A stretch of 64,000 nucleotides of DNA from Nectonema munidae (GCA_030549495.1 JAUIRK010000097.1:1273001-1337000), one strand, 5' to 3'; positions 1 to 11,806 are shown, counted from the stretch's first letter. Numbers and translations are program-made. The notes: a model not told the origin generated them from the sequence alone.

Positions 1-100
1 TGAGCCTCTTGAGTGTAAAAGCAGCAAAAATACTATAAATATTTTATGGAGCAGATTAGGCCTGATTAAACCTAAATTTTGGACACCAAATCATTTTGTA

Positions 101-538
101 TTGATAGTTGAAAATATTGTTCTCATAGGTAATCCAAATTTTTCTAAATATTTAACTGATAATTTTAAATTTTCATGTCCAAAAAAAATAAAAAGCGACA
201 TTAATGAAACTAGCTGTACAAGTTTTCCTAATTTTTTTCTGAAAGAACATGACTACTGTCAAAACCTATCAGAAAGTAGTAAATCTAATACTTTAAAAAT
301 GTTACCCTCACGAATTGATAGTCTTATAAAACCACTAAATAAAAGGTTTTTATCTAGTAATCAAATAGTGAGAAAACTGGTTTCACCCTTGGAATGCTTT
401 AACAAAAATGTTTCTAAATTTTTGGAAAATAAGTATTATATCGCTAGACAAGATAACTTTAAGAAAGGTTTTTTTGATGTTTGTGGTGCTTGGACTCAAA
501 ATTCGCAAAAAAATGAAAAACAACGAACATATATTTAA
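101..538 (+). CDS. Uncharacterised ORF upstream of a MULE transposase relic
   Basis: This is a 145-codon open frame, lysine, asparagine and serine rich, with no domain I recognise. It lies just upstream of a piggyBac insertion (590-4080). Beyond that insertion the coding-like sequence continues with a MULE-type transposase (4081-5554), so it may be the N-terminal part of the same transposon protein. It could equally be a chance frame in A+T-rich DNA. An overlapping frame at 408-593 runs up to the insertion point. No signal peptide or membrane segment is visible. The assignment is weak. Confidence 0.3.
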   Translation: MIVENIVLIGNPNFSKYLTDNFKFSCPKKIKSDINETSCTSFPNFFLKEHDYCQNLSESSKSNTLKMLPSRIDSLIKPLNKRFLSSNQIVRKLVSPLECFNKNVSKFLENKYYIARQDNFKKGFFDVCGAWTQNSQKNEKQRTYI

Positions 539-855
539 AAAAAAAGAAAAAATATTTTTGTTAAGATACATAATAACAAATTTATTCCATTAACCTTCGC
601 TATACGCACATATGGCAATTTACTCCACACCAATATTTAAAAACTCGATAGCGTAAAATTTTCTCACTATCGTAATTTTTTAACTACCATGTAAATTTAA
701 GTAATTTTATGATTTTTCATGGATTATACCTGAAATTACCATATGAATATTTTTTTTCTGAATATTTTCGAAAAACCATTTTTTTGACTTTAAATTTTCT
801 AGATGGTGTTAAAACTTTCAAGAAAAAATAGCCTTCCAACTTCATATAAAAAAAT

Positions 856-3692
856 TTATTGACAAGGAAGATAAAAAAAAATTATACAGTTTTCACATAT
901 TAATTTAGTGTGATTTTTACACATAAACAGAGAGCATTTCTTACATTTTCGCGTTGTTCTACTTTTTTTAGGCTTGCAAATATTGCAGAAACCTCGGCTA
1001 CTTGATGATTCTGAGCTGTCAACCTGGTAAAATCCATAGAAGCTTAAAATATTTTTTGTCTTTAGATTTATTTGAGGAGTTTGCGACCTGATTTTCATGG
1101 ACTCTTCGCTCAAAAGCATAGCCAAATGCTTTATAAACACTTTTCTTCCACTACTTTTTATTGATGGGTAGTTGTCAGGCGCATTGAACTTCGCAATGAT
1201 GAAAGAATTTAGAACACTCATATCAAGATAATTCGCAAAAGCTGCTCGAGTCCATCTTCTACAAGGTTTGTAGCTTCGGTATTGCTTGACCATTCTATTC
1301 GCGACGTCTACCCCGCCTTTGTATTTGTTATATTCTATTAGAGATTCAGGCTTAGCAAACTCAGAAGAAATCTCGACCTTTTTTCTGTGTTGAGATGAAA
1401 GAATGTAGACAACTTTAAAATTGCGTTTTGCATGCTTGCGAGGAATATAAGCGGAAAGGGAAGCTTGGCGAGAATAAATGATACGGGATTCACATTCATT
1501 TAGATCAAGAGATTTCAAATAAGAAGGCTGAAGAATTCGTGGGATAAATCTTCGAGAATACATGACTGTACCACAAATGGTAATATTTTTTGTAAGTCCC
1601 CACTCTGCAATTTCATGGGAAGTGAAAAATCGATCAATATAAAGGCCACAGCCATCAGGTAGATTTGCATCTGTTACCAATCTTTTGATGATGTTCTTAG
1701 AAGAAAAGTATTCTCTGTTGGGTAAACCAGAGATGTAAATTTCTGGTTTGAGAAAATAAAAACTTTCAGCATCATTTAGATGATAAAATTTAAGTCCATA
1801 ATGACCGGGCTTTTTAGGATCATATATCTTTATATTGCATCCTCCTCTAAAGCTGACCAACTGTTCGTCTATTGTAACCACTTTACTTGGAGTCCAAAAG
1901 TTAGAAAAAGTGTCATAAAAATGATCATGAATCTTTCTTATAGCTGATATTTTATCATTCGGATTTCTTTCAGCTTTTTCATCAAAAGTTAAAAAATTGT
2001 GTATCAGAACAAACATATTTCTACCAAGTGCAGCCTTCAAAAAAGGAACACCAAAAGCTTCATTGAACAAGTTGGAAATTTTTATTCTCTGATCCATTGA
2101 TTGACCTATATACATCAAGCAAGACAAATAGGAAACTAAGTGAAACACTTGAAAATTATCTGCATAGTGTCTAAGATTACTATGCTTAGGATTTGATGTT
2201 CTAAACGTAAAATTTAAAAAAATATTTACTTGACCTTCTATAAGTATAAATTACACAAAACTAAATCAATGGACTGAAATTTATGTAAAGCTCTTGATAA
2301 AATTGATCTGTCTTTTTGCATGTATGTGTTTGTGTTTGTGTGTGTGTGTGATCGTTTGGGTATATGTATGTGTGATCGTTTGGGTATATGTATGTGTGCG
2401 TGTGCTTATTTGTGAATTGAATTGTGAATCGTTTATACGGTCGAGGATCCAGATATGGGCCTACCCGTCAGAATTCTGAGTCCAAATTCATCTTGCACAT
2501 TTTACCACACTAGCCTTTTGGTGAGTGATAAACAGTTATCTAACTTTTCTCTGAACATATAAATTAAGCTGGGTGAAGCAAAGAAACTTAAGTATTATAT
2601 ATGGCGTTATAAAAATACAAAACTCATTAGACTCCTCTTGAAATAGTATCGAAGGTTCCCGTACGGGGTAAATATTGTTGTAATAGTTATGATACTACGA
2701 TAACTAGACAGTTTTACCAACCCAATCTTAATCTACTCCGAAAAAACCTCGGGGCCTTTAGAATAAAAATCTCTGATGAAAAACGTATGTGTGTGAGTGT
2801 ATGTAATTTTTTAATTTTTGCAACGAATTGCAGGCATGCATTTTGGTTTTCGGATATTTTGGTTTTCGGAGATTTTGGTTTTCGAAGATTTTGTTTTAGG
2901 AGATTTTGGTTTTTGAAGATTTTATTTTAAGAGATTTTGGTTTTTGGAAATTTTGACCTGGTACCTTACTAACGGACTACTTTCATTTGCTCACTCACTG
3001 AAAGAGGGCAGGTTAAACTTTTATAAAATAATTTAGGTTTTTGAAGTTACTACCGTGATTGAAAAATAAAAATGTTATTGTTATTTCAACATTCTAAATT
3101 ACTTTATTTGGAAGATTGATTTACAAAAAATTTAATTAATTTAGTTGAAAAAAACAAGAGTTGTGGATTTTGACTTTTGTACCTCAAGTTACCACATTAC
3201 AAAGCTAGTCATTTTTGGATGGAAACCTCACTTAGTGTCATAAAAATAATTACTATTGTGTTACTTTTACTAGAAAAGAAAAAGACCAAAAAAGATTTCC
3301 GATCTCGTGAAAAGTAAAAAATATAGAAGGCAATATTGGAATATTTTCAAAACTTACGCATAGTTAGAATCCATCTTTTTTTTGGTTTTGAGGAAAAGAT
3401 ACTCTATCAATTCTTGGGTAAAAAAAAAATGGAAAATTTTCAAGATATTAGTTTCCATAATAGCAGAGTTTTTGGGACCAGGTGGAAAGTTTATAACATT
3501 TCTTATATTTTCACTTCCAACTCTTCCGCGTGAATCATAAAACGGCTCCCAACTGTAATCAATCTGATCTGGGCAAATCAAATTGTCATCAATGTCTTCT
3601 TCCAAATCCGAACTTTGAGAGTTTTCTTCAGAAAAAAAGCTTGAAAAAGAAGATCTTTCAGAAAGAGAAGAAGAAGAAGAATCAGATTCCAT
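856..3692 (-). CDS. piggyBac transposase, two exons
   Basis: Exon 1 is 3692-3358 and exon 2 is 2200-856. The intron (3357-2201, 1157 bp) begins GTAAGT and ends TTTACGTTTAG, and splicing keeps the frame: 335 plus 1345 nt give about 559 residues with no internal stop. That is close to the roughly 590 residues usual for the family. Exon 1 encodes an acidic, Ser-rich N-terminus and the start of the dimerisation/DNA-binding region. Exon 2 holds the catalytic Asp motifs IDEQLVSFRGG, YIDRFFTS and YNKYKGGVDVANRM, then a Cys-rich C-terminal zinc domain (CNIC, CKKC, CKNH, CENC). Many piggyBac transposases have a fourth Asp three residues after the third catalytic one; here it is Asn. The 9300-11894 copy shares this, so it is a family trait. 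The start at 3692 is the only Met before the conserved region. Confidence 0.85.
2313..2405 (+). repeat. GT-rich low-complexity tract in transposase intron
   Basis: This is an imperfect TGTGTTTG/TGTATG tract within the piggyBac intron. The second copy has the same kind of tract at 10348-10425, so it belongs to the transposon family. The short frames it creates on both strands are not genes. Confidence 0.75.
2430..2530 (+). repeat. SINE-like segment shared with 57,060-57,130
   Basis: The segment with CTGAGTCCAA, and CCCGTC...GAATTCTGAGTCC before it, resembles a stretch near 57,070 (CCCGCCCGGAATGCTGAGTCCAAG). Both are followed by a similar TTT.CA/TCC.CACTA block. It is absent from the second piggyBac copy, so it was probably inserted within the transposase intron. 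The family is unidentified. Confidence 0.4.
2843..2960 (+). repeat. Short tandem repeat, about 17-bp unit
   Basis: About seven imperfect copies of a GATTTTGGTTTTCGGA-like unit follow one another. The tract lies in the transposase intron of piggyBac copy 1 and is missing from copy 2, so it arose or was inserted after the copies separated. Confidence 0.8.
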
Positions 3693-4080
3693 TATGAAGT
3701 TGATAAACTTTGTTGTACTTCAAAACTCAAAAAAGGAAGCAAACGTGGAAAGATAACAAAATTTTATGCGTATGCACGTATGGTTTATCTAATACAATTG
3801 GTCGGAATGTACTTTTATGAATGTACGTATAATCTTGTGCAGGTGAATTTATAGCGTATGATGTCGTGGATATGAAGGATTCTACACAAGCAATTGTGTT
3901 CAAGTGTGTTTGTAAAATCTCTGCATACACAAAATCACATCGCTCATTTACATTTTCTTCATTGATTTTTGTATTGATTTTTACTCTATGTAATTCTTTG
4001 AATTAAAAAGCCTATGGAGTAAATTGCCATATGTGCGTATACAGTGCTATAGTGATATTCGTGCGTATAGCCAAGGTTAA

Positions 4081-5554
4081 ACCCTCAACCAAAAAAAGAA
4101 GAAATTGTTGTATTAGTACATTATTATTCAAATCTAAAGCGCAAGATTGATTATAGGAGAAGAATTTCATGGATTAAAAATTATAAGAATAATGAAGACC
4201 AAAAATATCTGTGGGAATATATAGGATTTAAACCGACTACAGTCTCACATCATGGTAATGCCAAAACAAATCAAGAATATATTAGAACAAGTGTAGTAAC
4301 AAAAAACATGCTTTGTCTCAGTTAGAAACGATCAAGTCTTGTAAAAAAATATTATACATAATAGATTCTGAAATTGAATTCCTGAGGGATTCAAAGTATA
4401 TTCGTAACCTGAAATACAACAAAGAAAAAGCAAATTCATCTTTTATTTATAACAACAATATTGCAGATAGCATTCAAAATATTATTACAATGATGGCTGC
4501 TGGACATCCTTTTATAAAGGAAATGAATATAACTTCATGCGGGCTTCCTTGCCTTATTTGCTATACAGATACACAATTGTTACATATAAAAAAAATCTAT
4601 TTCTTCTGGGTCAACTATTTTGGGAATTGATAGGACATTTAATTTAGGTCCCTGTTTTGTGACAGACACTGTTTTCAATGATGGGGATTTAAAAAGAAAA
4701 TTCACAGAAATCTGTCCAATTTTTCTCGGTCCATTATTTTTACATTGGGATGGGAAATTTAATCTTATTCAAAAATTTTTTCTCATTTATCTATAATATT
4801 TAAAAATGTCAAATTGGAATTATCTTTAGATGATTTAGTTTTGGGCAGTGATCAAGAAAAAGCGATAATTAAAGCAATTAAATTGTTTTTCCCGATGTAC
4901 CCTTAGTATTATGTCATAGGCATCTATAAAAGAATATATTGAGATATGTTAAAAATAAAATAGGCATGGATGATAAAAATAGTAAAAAATTCTTAAATTC
5001 GCTTTTAGGAGATTCAGGTTTGGCTAATGCTCAAAACTACATTGATTTTAACATTATTAAACAGAAAATAATCGGTCAATACTTGAAAGGAAATCTTATA
5101 CCAGTAATCGAAAACTACATTTTTGAACCTAAACAAAAAAGAGGAATTGTTCCTAAAAATTGGAAGAATAATAATTGTGAAGCTATTAATAATGTTTTAA
5201 AATCAAATATTGAGTGGAAAAGTAAAAAACTGATTGATCTGATTGAAAGTTTACACAGTGAGGTAAAATATCAAGAATATTTAGTTAAATATGCATTGTT
5301 TGGGTATGGAGACCTTAATTTCAGAAAGTTCTCAATTCAAAGTGTTTACAAAACTAGAATGGGATAATATGAGCAAGAATGATCAGGAGGAATATTTTCA
5401 AAAATTTTTAAACAATAATTCAGAAAAACTTACATTTTCAACTAATAAGAAATTAATGCTAAAAAAGTCTCCTAATGTTGCTTCAAAACCGGAAAAAAGA
5501 AAAACTTTGAGCTATATTAATTCGTTATTTTTTGATATTTTCTTCTCTCATTAA
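4081..5554 (+). pseudogene. MULE-type (Mutator-like) transposase relic
   Basis: Several frames in succession read as one broken DDE transposase of the metazoan MULE group. From about 4085 the frame gives PKKEEIVVLVHYYSNLKRK. A shift near 4310 leads to HALSQLETIKSCKKIL. Another shift near 4590 gives LGIDRTFNLGPCFVT, the region of the first catalytic Asp. Then come VLGSDQEKAIIKAIKLFFP (second Asp region), LVLCHRHL, and near 5160-5260 WKNNNCEAINNVLK and WKSKKLIDLIESLHS, a signature typical of the family C-terminal half. At least three or four frameshifts, some at A-runs, mean it cannot make a transposase. Its 5' part was separated by the piggyBac insertion at 590-4080. Family assignment rests on remembered motif patterns. 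Confidence 0.65.
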
Positions 5555-8500
5555 ATTATGTTTATTGAATGCATAAAATACTTTTTTTTTGTCGCATATC
5601 TTCATCCTTTTGACATTTCAGAAGATAACAAAAAATTTGAGGGGTTGTCTCCCGTGTTCCACCTCTTGAGGTTTTGAAAGATATCAAAACATGTGACGAT
5701 GATATATATAATTATATTTCATATATCAAGAAATATATTGAATATAACTTCATTAAAAATATTACAATTTATCGTGTTATATAAAACTCTTTATCAAAAT
5801 TTGTGAGGAACATCAACTTTAAGGATAACATTGATATATTTGTGTATATTTATTTCCTTTTGATTTTTGTTGAGTTAAGATTGTAAAAAATTGTCTTAAT
5901 GAGACGGGATCCATTTGTATCACTATTGATTAAATAAATCGAAAACAAGATTCATCTGTAAAAAATTCAGATGTAGATTTAAATTGCTAGCATATTAATT
6001 TTTGAAATGTTATGATAGGAATTAAATAAAACTTAAATTTATTTAAAAAAAAAACAAAGTTCAAATCGCTTATTGAAACGTAAATATCGAATTTTCTTTC
6101 TTCAACTTAACCTTTGGTACATTCCTCTTAATTTCATTTTTCAACTGTCCGTTCTGAGAAAGATTTAAAACAATCTGGAATTGTTCAATTACATCTAAAA
6201 ATGGATAAATAACATTTATATAGAGCTAAGTATTTGTAGAATTTTTTTTATGCATTTGTACAAACTTTTTTTTATGTTATGCATTCATACGATAGAACGT
6301 TTATGTATAAGGGGCGGGAAAAGAGTTAGTCAGATACAGCAGGGATCCAGGGGGTCTTTTTTTCCCTTACCAATTTTTAAGAATATCAGTGTGTAGTTCA
6401 AACAGAATTACTTTCATTTTGTGAAGGAAGAGTTGTATTAAAGAAACATAACATGAAATATGTAAATGTTGCTTATGTAATACAAATAATAGTGTACGCA
6501 TTCATTAACAAAGAAAATTTATTTTAAAGAAAAAATTTTAAATCCCGTTTGAGTAAATTATTATCATCTAGATCAGCCCTGGTCAAATAGTGGATTTAGA
6601 TAAACATCAAATCTCCTCTCGTCACAAAGCAGCAAGTGTGCCTACTAAATGATAACACCATAACGTACCTTTATATAAAAAAATTCAAGTATTATGTACA
6701 AAAAAACTATTATTTACTAATAACTATGCAAATTTTTTATATTTAATAAAAACTGATAACTCTTAAAATAGGCTGAACTCAGGTAGAAGGTAAAAGTTTT
6801 CTAATAGATAAAGAAGAGTATAATTGAGATAGATTTATAAAGAATTACTTAAAAAAAACAAATTTAATAAATCTACTTTTTTAATATTCGAATTAATTAT
6901 CAAAATCAACGCGAATACTTAATAAAGAATTGGAAAACATACTACAAAAGTAATATATAAATTATAATTTTTATAAAATTCATTAAAATATGTATTTTAA
7001 AATATTACTATAAATTTTGTAATTCCGATTATAAACGAAGAAGCATTTAAATTTTAGTTGAATTGTTAAGTTTGTATAAAAATGCCTGAAAAAAACAAAA
7101 AACTTGAAAAAAACATTATTAATTAGTATTAAAAAAAATTGAAGCAAAGAACATTCTTGAAATTAAATGAATATTAGTTTTAAAGTATTATTTAATATAT
7201 AAGATTAAAATTATGTGTTAAAAAGAAAGTTTTCTTGAGGTTGGCACTAAAAAATTGAGGTTGGCACAAATTAGTCACGCCCCTTAAACATGTATATGGA
7301 TGTAAAGAAGTATATGCACATATTTCTTATTTTATTAATGATTTTATTGGTTGAAGCAAATTTAGTCACCATGAATTCAAATAATCTGTGATAAATTATG
7401 ATAATTTAGGAGTAAATTAGAAATTAATGAAAACATTATTTCGAAATTAAACAAGGTTTTTATATTATATCAAATGTAGTGGGTATGTGTGAATTCTTTG
7501 ATGACTCAAGCAGGGCCCGCGCGTCCTATTAAAATTGGGGGCTTGAGCCCCCCCCCCCCTACTCATAAAGTAAGCCCCCCCCCTCTCCTTAAATATGAGC
7601 CCCCCCCCCCTCTTATCAATCTCAAGTCACTGTAAAATAGACAATTTTGTTCCATTGTTTTTAATATAAACATCCAGCAATCAAGCAAGCATATCAACAA
7701 AGTTGGCAAGTGCTTAGATATTCCAATCCAATCCAATCCAAGTGTTATTTTATAGTTTATAATGTGGTCTAAAAGGAAAAGTTTCTTTGATAAAAATCAG
7801 AAAAAACTTTCCTTCCTTCCAATCTCACAAGGAAATGCTTTGCAGTAATTTTTATTCATGATTTGCTTATATTATTTTTGTTTTATAATAGAAAATCATC
7901 TCTATTATAGATAATAAATTTTTAAAAAGCTCTTTTCAAAAAATTAGGCTCATTGACAGGCTTAAATAGGCTGAAAATAAAGGGACAAGGCTCCGGCCCC
8001 TCTTGTCCCTATATGTAATTATTCTTACTGCTAAGAAGTCTCAAGTGCACAACAGCTTATTTTCTAGGTTCGGTTATTAGTTAGATCAAAAAACTTTTGC
8101 AGAAATTTAACCAAAATTTATATCATATTTTTTTCAAATAAATCAAAATTATATTTTGTATAGACATAAAAAATAATTTTTATTTTTAAAGTTTATACAT
8201 TATAAATAAAAGAAATTAAAAAAAAGTTTTTTAATCTAAAGGAAAGATTTAAAAATTCATTTGGATATGATGAAAATTCTACTTCAAATCAAAACACTAA
8301 TGCCTTTGTTCAATCACCAATCTTTTTTATCTGGAAGTATGATAGTTGATAAGCTTATATTTTAAGGTACTCAACCAGATTTACTTTTGAAAGAACTTAC
8401 CACCAGGAATAGAAATTTCTAATATTTTAAAGGAATTATATCCCATCAAGTCCGACTGTAATGAGATCTTTTCTTTGTATATTGATAATTATGATATTTT

Positions 8501-9299
8501 TACTAAAATATTATTTACTTTACAGTATATTTTTTAAGCTGCTTTAACAATAGGCATCAGCAGATTCTAAGTTTTTAAAATAGCTTGGGTTGTGTCAGGG
8601 TCAATGTTTTGTTTAGCACTTGTAATTTTTAAACGCAAAAATGCTCTACTAACTTTAAATATAGCTCTGTTTTTTGTGTTTTTTGTATCTAGAAACTTTT
8701 AAATTTTGGTAAGTGTTTTTAAGTCTCAAAAACATTTTGCCAGTGTTTTAAATCTGATTATTGCAATTGTAAAAAAATAAACAAGAGTGATTCTATAATA
8801 GATATATAAAATTTAGGTAATTAAACTGTATTTTGAGAATTGTTTAAATAAGTCATTGGTGTTTCATTAAACAAATGAAGTTGACATCTTAGAAAGGTTT
8901 GCATATTGATTTAAAAGATTTCACATGTGAGGATGAAATAAAAGTGCTTTTTGATTAGATGTATCAATATCTGCAATATGGGCATTGACCATATTTAATA
9001 AAAAATACATATAGTTTGCGTAGGCACTATCCCGATAGCTAGGAAATCGTTGAGCGCCATTGTGTTTACTTTTTGTTTTTAAAGGAAATATGCATAGTGC
9101 TTATGTAAAGTAAAGATACAATTAGTTATTTTCAGATGACAAAATCTACATTTATCATTTTTGGGGCAAAGTTGACAATTAGTATTAGGGGTAGAGAGGG
9201 TTTATGAGATAAGTAATGTTAGATGAGAGAGTTGTTTGAAGTTGAGCCAAAATTTGCTGCATCGGAAATCAGCAGAAATTTTTAAGTCTGACGCACCTA
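5555..9299. other. A+T-rich non-coding stretch between transposons
   Basis: No gene is seen. The first part probably holds the 3' remainder of the MULE element. Most of the rest is A+T-rich sequence without recognisable features, apart from the C-run repeat at 7510-7620 and a short hairpin near 7985-8015 (GGGACAAG...CTTGTCCC). Confidence 0.6.
7510..7620. repeat. C-run, GGGGGCTTGAGCCCCC-type repeat, possible hAT MITE end
   Basis: A CAGGGCCCGCGCGTCC start is followed by four long C runs separated by A+T-rich spacers and AAGTAAGCCC/TATGAGCCC words. The style resembles the G/C-run hAT MITEs elsewhere in the window. No partner end or target duplication could be found. Confidence 0.4.
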
Positions 9300-9390
9300 T
9301 TAACCTTCGCTATACGCACATATGGCAATTCACTCCACACTAATATTTAAAAACTCGATAGCGTAAAAATTTTTCATTATCATAATTTTT

Positions 9391-9734
9391 TAATTGGCAT
9401 GTAAATTTAATCAATTTTATGATCTTTTATGAAATATGTCTAAAATTATCATCTGAAAAACTTTTTTCAAATTATTTTTGAAAAACCTTTTTTTTTGATT
9501 TAAACTTTATAGATGGTGTTAAATTTTTTAAGAAAAAATACATTTTGGGATGATATATTTTTTAATTAGCATGTAAATTTAATCAATTTTATGATTTTTT
9601 TTTATGAAATATGTCTAAAATTATTATCTGAAAAACTTTTTTCAAATTATTTTTAAAAAACCATTTTTTGACTTAAACTTTATAGATAGCGTTAAATTTT
9701 TCAAGAAAAAATATATTTTGGACATGATATAAAA
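9391..9734. repeat. 172-bp tandem duplication at the left subterminus of piggyBac copy 2
   Basis: The block starting TAATTGGCATGTAAATTTAATC at 9391 recurs as TAATTAGCATGTAAATTTAATC at 9563. The units share ATGAAATATGTCTAAAATTAT, CTGAAAAACTTTTTTCAAATT and the following AAACTTTATAGAT...GTTAAATTTTT. Copy 1 has a single version. Confidence 0.85.
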
Positions 9735-9738
9735 AAAT

Positions 9739-11575
9739 TTATTGACAAAGAAGAAAAAAAATCATATACAATTTTCGCAGATTAATTTCGTGTGATTTTT
9801 ACACATAAAAAAAAGGCATTTTTTACACTTTCGCGTTGTCTTTTTTTAGGCTTACAAATATTGCAGAAACCTCGGCTACTCGATGTTTCTAAGCTGTCAA
9901 CCTGGTGAAATCCGTAATAACTTAAAATATTTTTGTCTTCAGATTCACTTGAGGGGTTTGGGGTTTGATTTCATGGACTCTTCACTCAAAGCATAGCCAA
10001 TTGTTTTATAAATATTTTTCTTCCACTACTTTTTATTGATGGGTAGTCGTCAGGCGCATTGAACTTAGCAATGATGAAAGCATTTAGAGCACTCATATCA
10101 AGATAGTTTGCAAATGCTGCTCTAGTCCACCTTCTACAAGGTTTATAACTCCGGTATTGCTTGATCATTCTATTCGCAACGTCGACCCCGCCTTTGTATT
10201 TGTTATATTCTATTAGAGATTCAGGCTTATCATACTCTGATGAAATTTCGACTTTTTTTCTGTGTTGAGATGAAAGAATGTAATTTGAACGGACTCTCGG
10301 TTTGATGTAAATGCCCCTGATAAAAATTTATCTCTTTGTCTTTTAGCATGTGTGTGTTTGGTGTGTGCGTGCGTGTGTATGTGTGAGTGTATGTATGTTT
10401 GTGCTTGTGTATGTATAATTTGTTGTTTGTAAGCATGCTTATTTTGCTTGGACAAAAAAGGCATTTTCCAAGTTAACCATATTACTGACGGACTATTTTC
10501 ATTTGCCCAGTGACGGAAAGGGGGCAAAGTTTGATCGATTTTTGACAGCTCAACATAATATGACACTACTGAGTATCTAGAAGATAATATGTTAAAACCT
10601 TGATCTAAACAGCAAAAATAGTTTCTTACCAATCAGTAATTCTTGTTATACATGATAAAACCAAAATTAAGTGAAAAACTTTTTATTTGTGGTATTTCAA
10701 AAAAAAACCTCAGGTTTTTAAAAAAAAATTTTAATACTAAAAATAAAAAGATTCTGGTAGGAGAAGCTTATTTATTACTAAACTACTTGCTTGATAAAAA
10801 AATTAAATAAAATCATGAAAATTTTTATAAAATTATTTTAATTTTTTAAATTACTAGGCTAATTAAAAAAAATTAAAAATGTTCTTAAATTACAACCTTA
10901 ATATTTTAAATAACTTTATTTAAAAAATTGATTTTATGTTACAAAAATTTCAAACGATTTAGTTGAATAAAACATAAGTTGTTGACTTTAACTTTAGTAT
11001 ATAAAGTTTGCCTGAATTGAATAGGCTAATAAATTTGTTTGACAGTTCGAATAGATTGAAGTGAATTAATTGATTCGTAAATCAGTACCAGATAATAAAG
11101 AAAACTCACTGAGTTTCGTAAAAAATGATTCAGCAAATTTGTCACTGTGCTAACTTTACTGGAAAAGGGAGGGCTAGAAAAGCTCCCCTACCTCGTCAAA
11201 AATAAAAAATATAAAAAGCATTGTTATTCTATTTATAAAATTTACTCATAGTTAGAATCCATCTTTTTTTAGTTTTGAGGAAAAGATAATTTATCAATTC
11301 TTCGGTGAAAAAAATTGAAAAATTTTCAAGATATTAGTTTCCATAAAAGCCGAGTTTTTAGGACCAGGTGAAAAATTGATAACATTTCTGATATTTTCAC
11401 TTACAACTCTTTCGCGTGAATCATAAAAAGACTCCCAACCGTAATCAATTTGATCTGGGCAAATTAAATTGTCATCAATGTCTTCTTCATATTCCGAACT
11501 TTGAAAGCTTTCATCAGAAAAAAAGCTTGAAAAAGAAGATCTTTCAGAAAGAGAAGTAGAGGCATCCGATTCCAT
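9739..11575 (-). pseudogene. piggyBac transposase remnant
   Basis: The N-terminal exon (11575 down to about 11300) matches the exon 1 protein of copy 1, including CPDQIDY and SENIRNVINF, but is frameshifted after KIFQFFSPKN. The second exon survives only as its C-terminal part, about 10,290 down to 9739. It retains YNKYKGGVDVANRMIKQY and CRRWTRAAFANYLDM, and then frameshifts. The central catalytic region with the first two Asp residues is deleted. It cannot encode an active enzyme but may still be mobilised by a transposase from a copy such as 590-4080. Confidence 0.85.
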
Positions 11576-11700
11576 TATAAAATTGATAAACTCTGTTGTA
11601 AATCAAAACAAAATAAGAGAGTGGAAAGAAAAAAAATATATGCGTGTGCACGTGTCGTATTTCTAAAATTGTCCGTATGTACGAATGTACATGTACGAGT

Positions 11701-11806
11701 GATTGTGTGCAAGTGTATGTATTACGTATGATCGTGTGCAAGTGTATGTACTACGTATGATCGTGTGCAAGTGAATGTATAACTTATGATCGTGTGCAAG
11801 TGATTC
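11701..11806. repeat. 29-bp tandem array, 3.6 units
   Basis: Units start at 11701, 11730, 11759 and 11788 and share GATCGTGTGCAAGTGTATGT. They lie between the transposase start and the right end of piggyBac copy 2. Copy 1 has one diverged unit in the same place. Confidence 0.85.

Larger units (their letters stand above)
590..4080. mobile_element. piggyBac-type transposon, copy 1, probably complete
   Basis: The element is bounded by TTAA at 590-593 and at 4077-4080, the piggyBac target. Its ends are inverted repeats: CCTTCGCTATACGCAC on the left and GTGCGTATAGCCAAGG on the right. An inner inverted block, CACATATGGCAATTTACTCC against GGAGTAAATTGCCATATGTG, lies nearer the left end than the right, giving the asymmetric end structure common in this family. 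It carries a spliced transposase on the minus strand. A second, shortened copy with the same ends lies at 9300-11894. The flanking DNA on both sides belongs to a MULE relic, so this is a nested insertion. Confidence 0.92.

Noticed and set aside
10213-10632. 139-codon minus-strand frame with His/Thr-rich stretch.
   Set aside because: It is the translation of a GT-rich tract and intron sequence joined to a transposase fragment.
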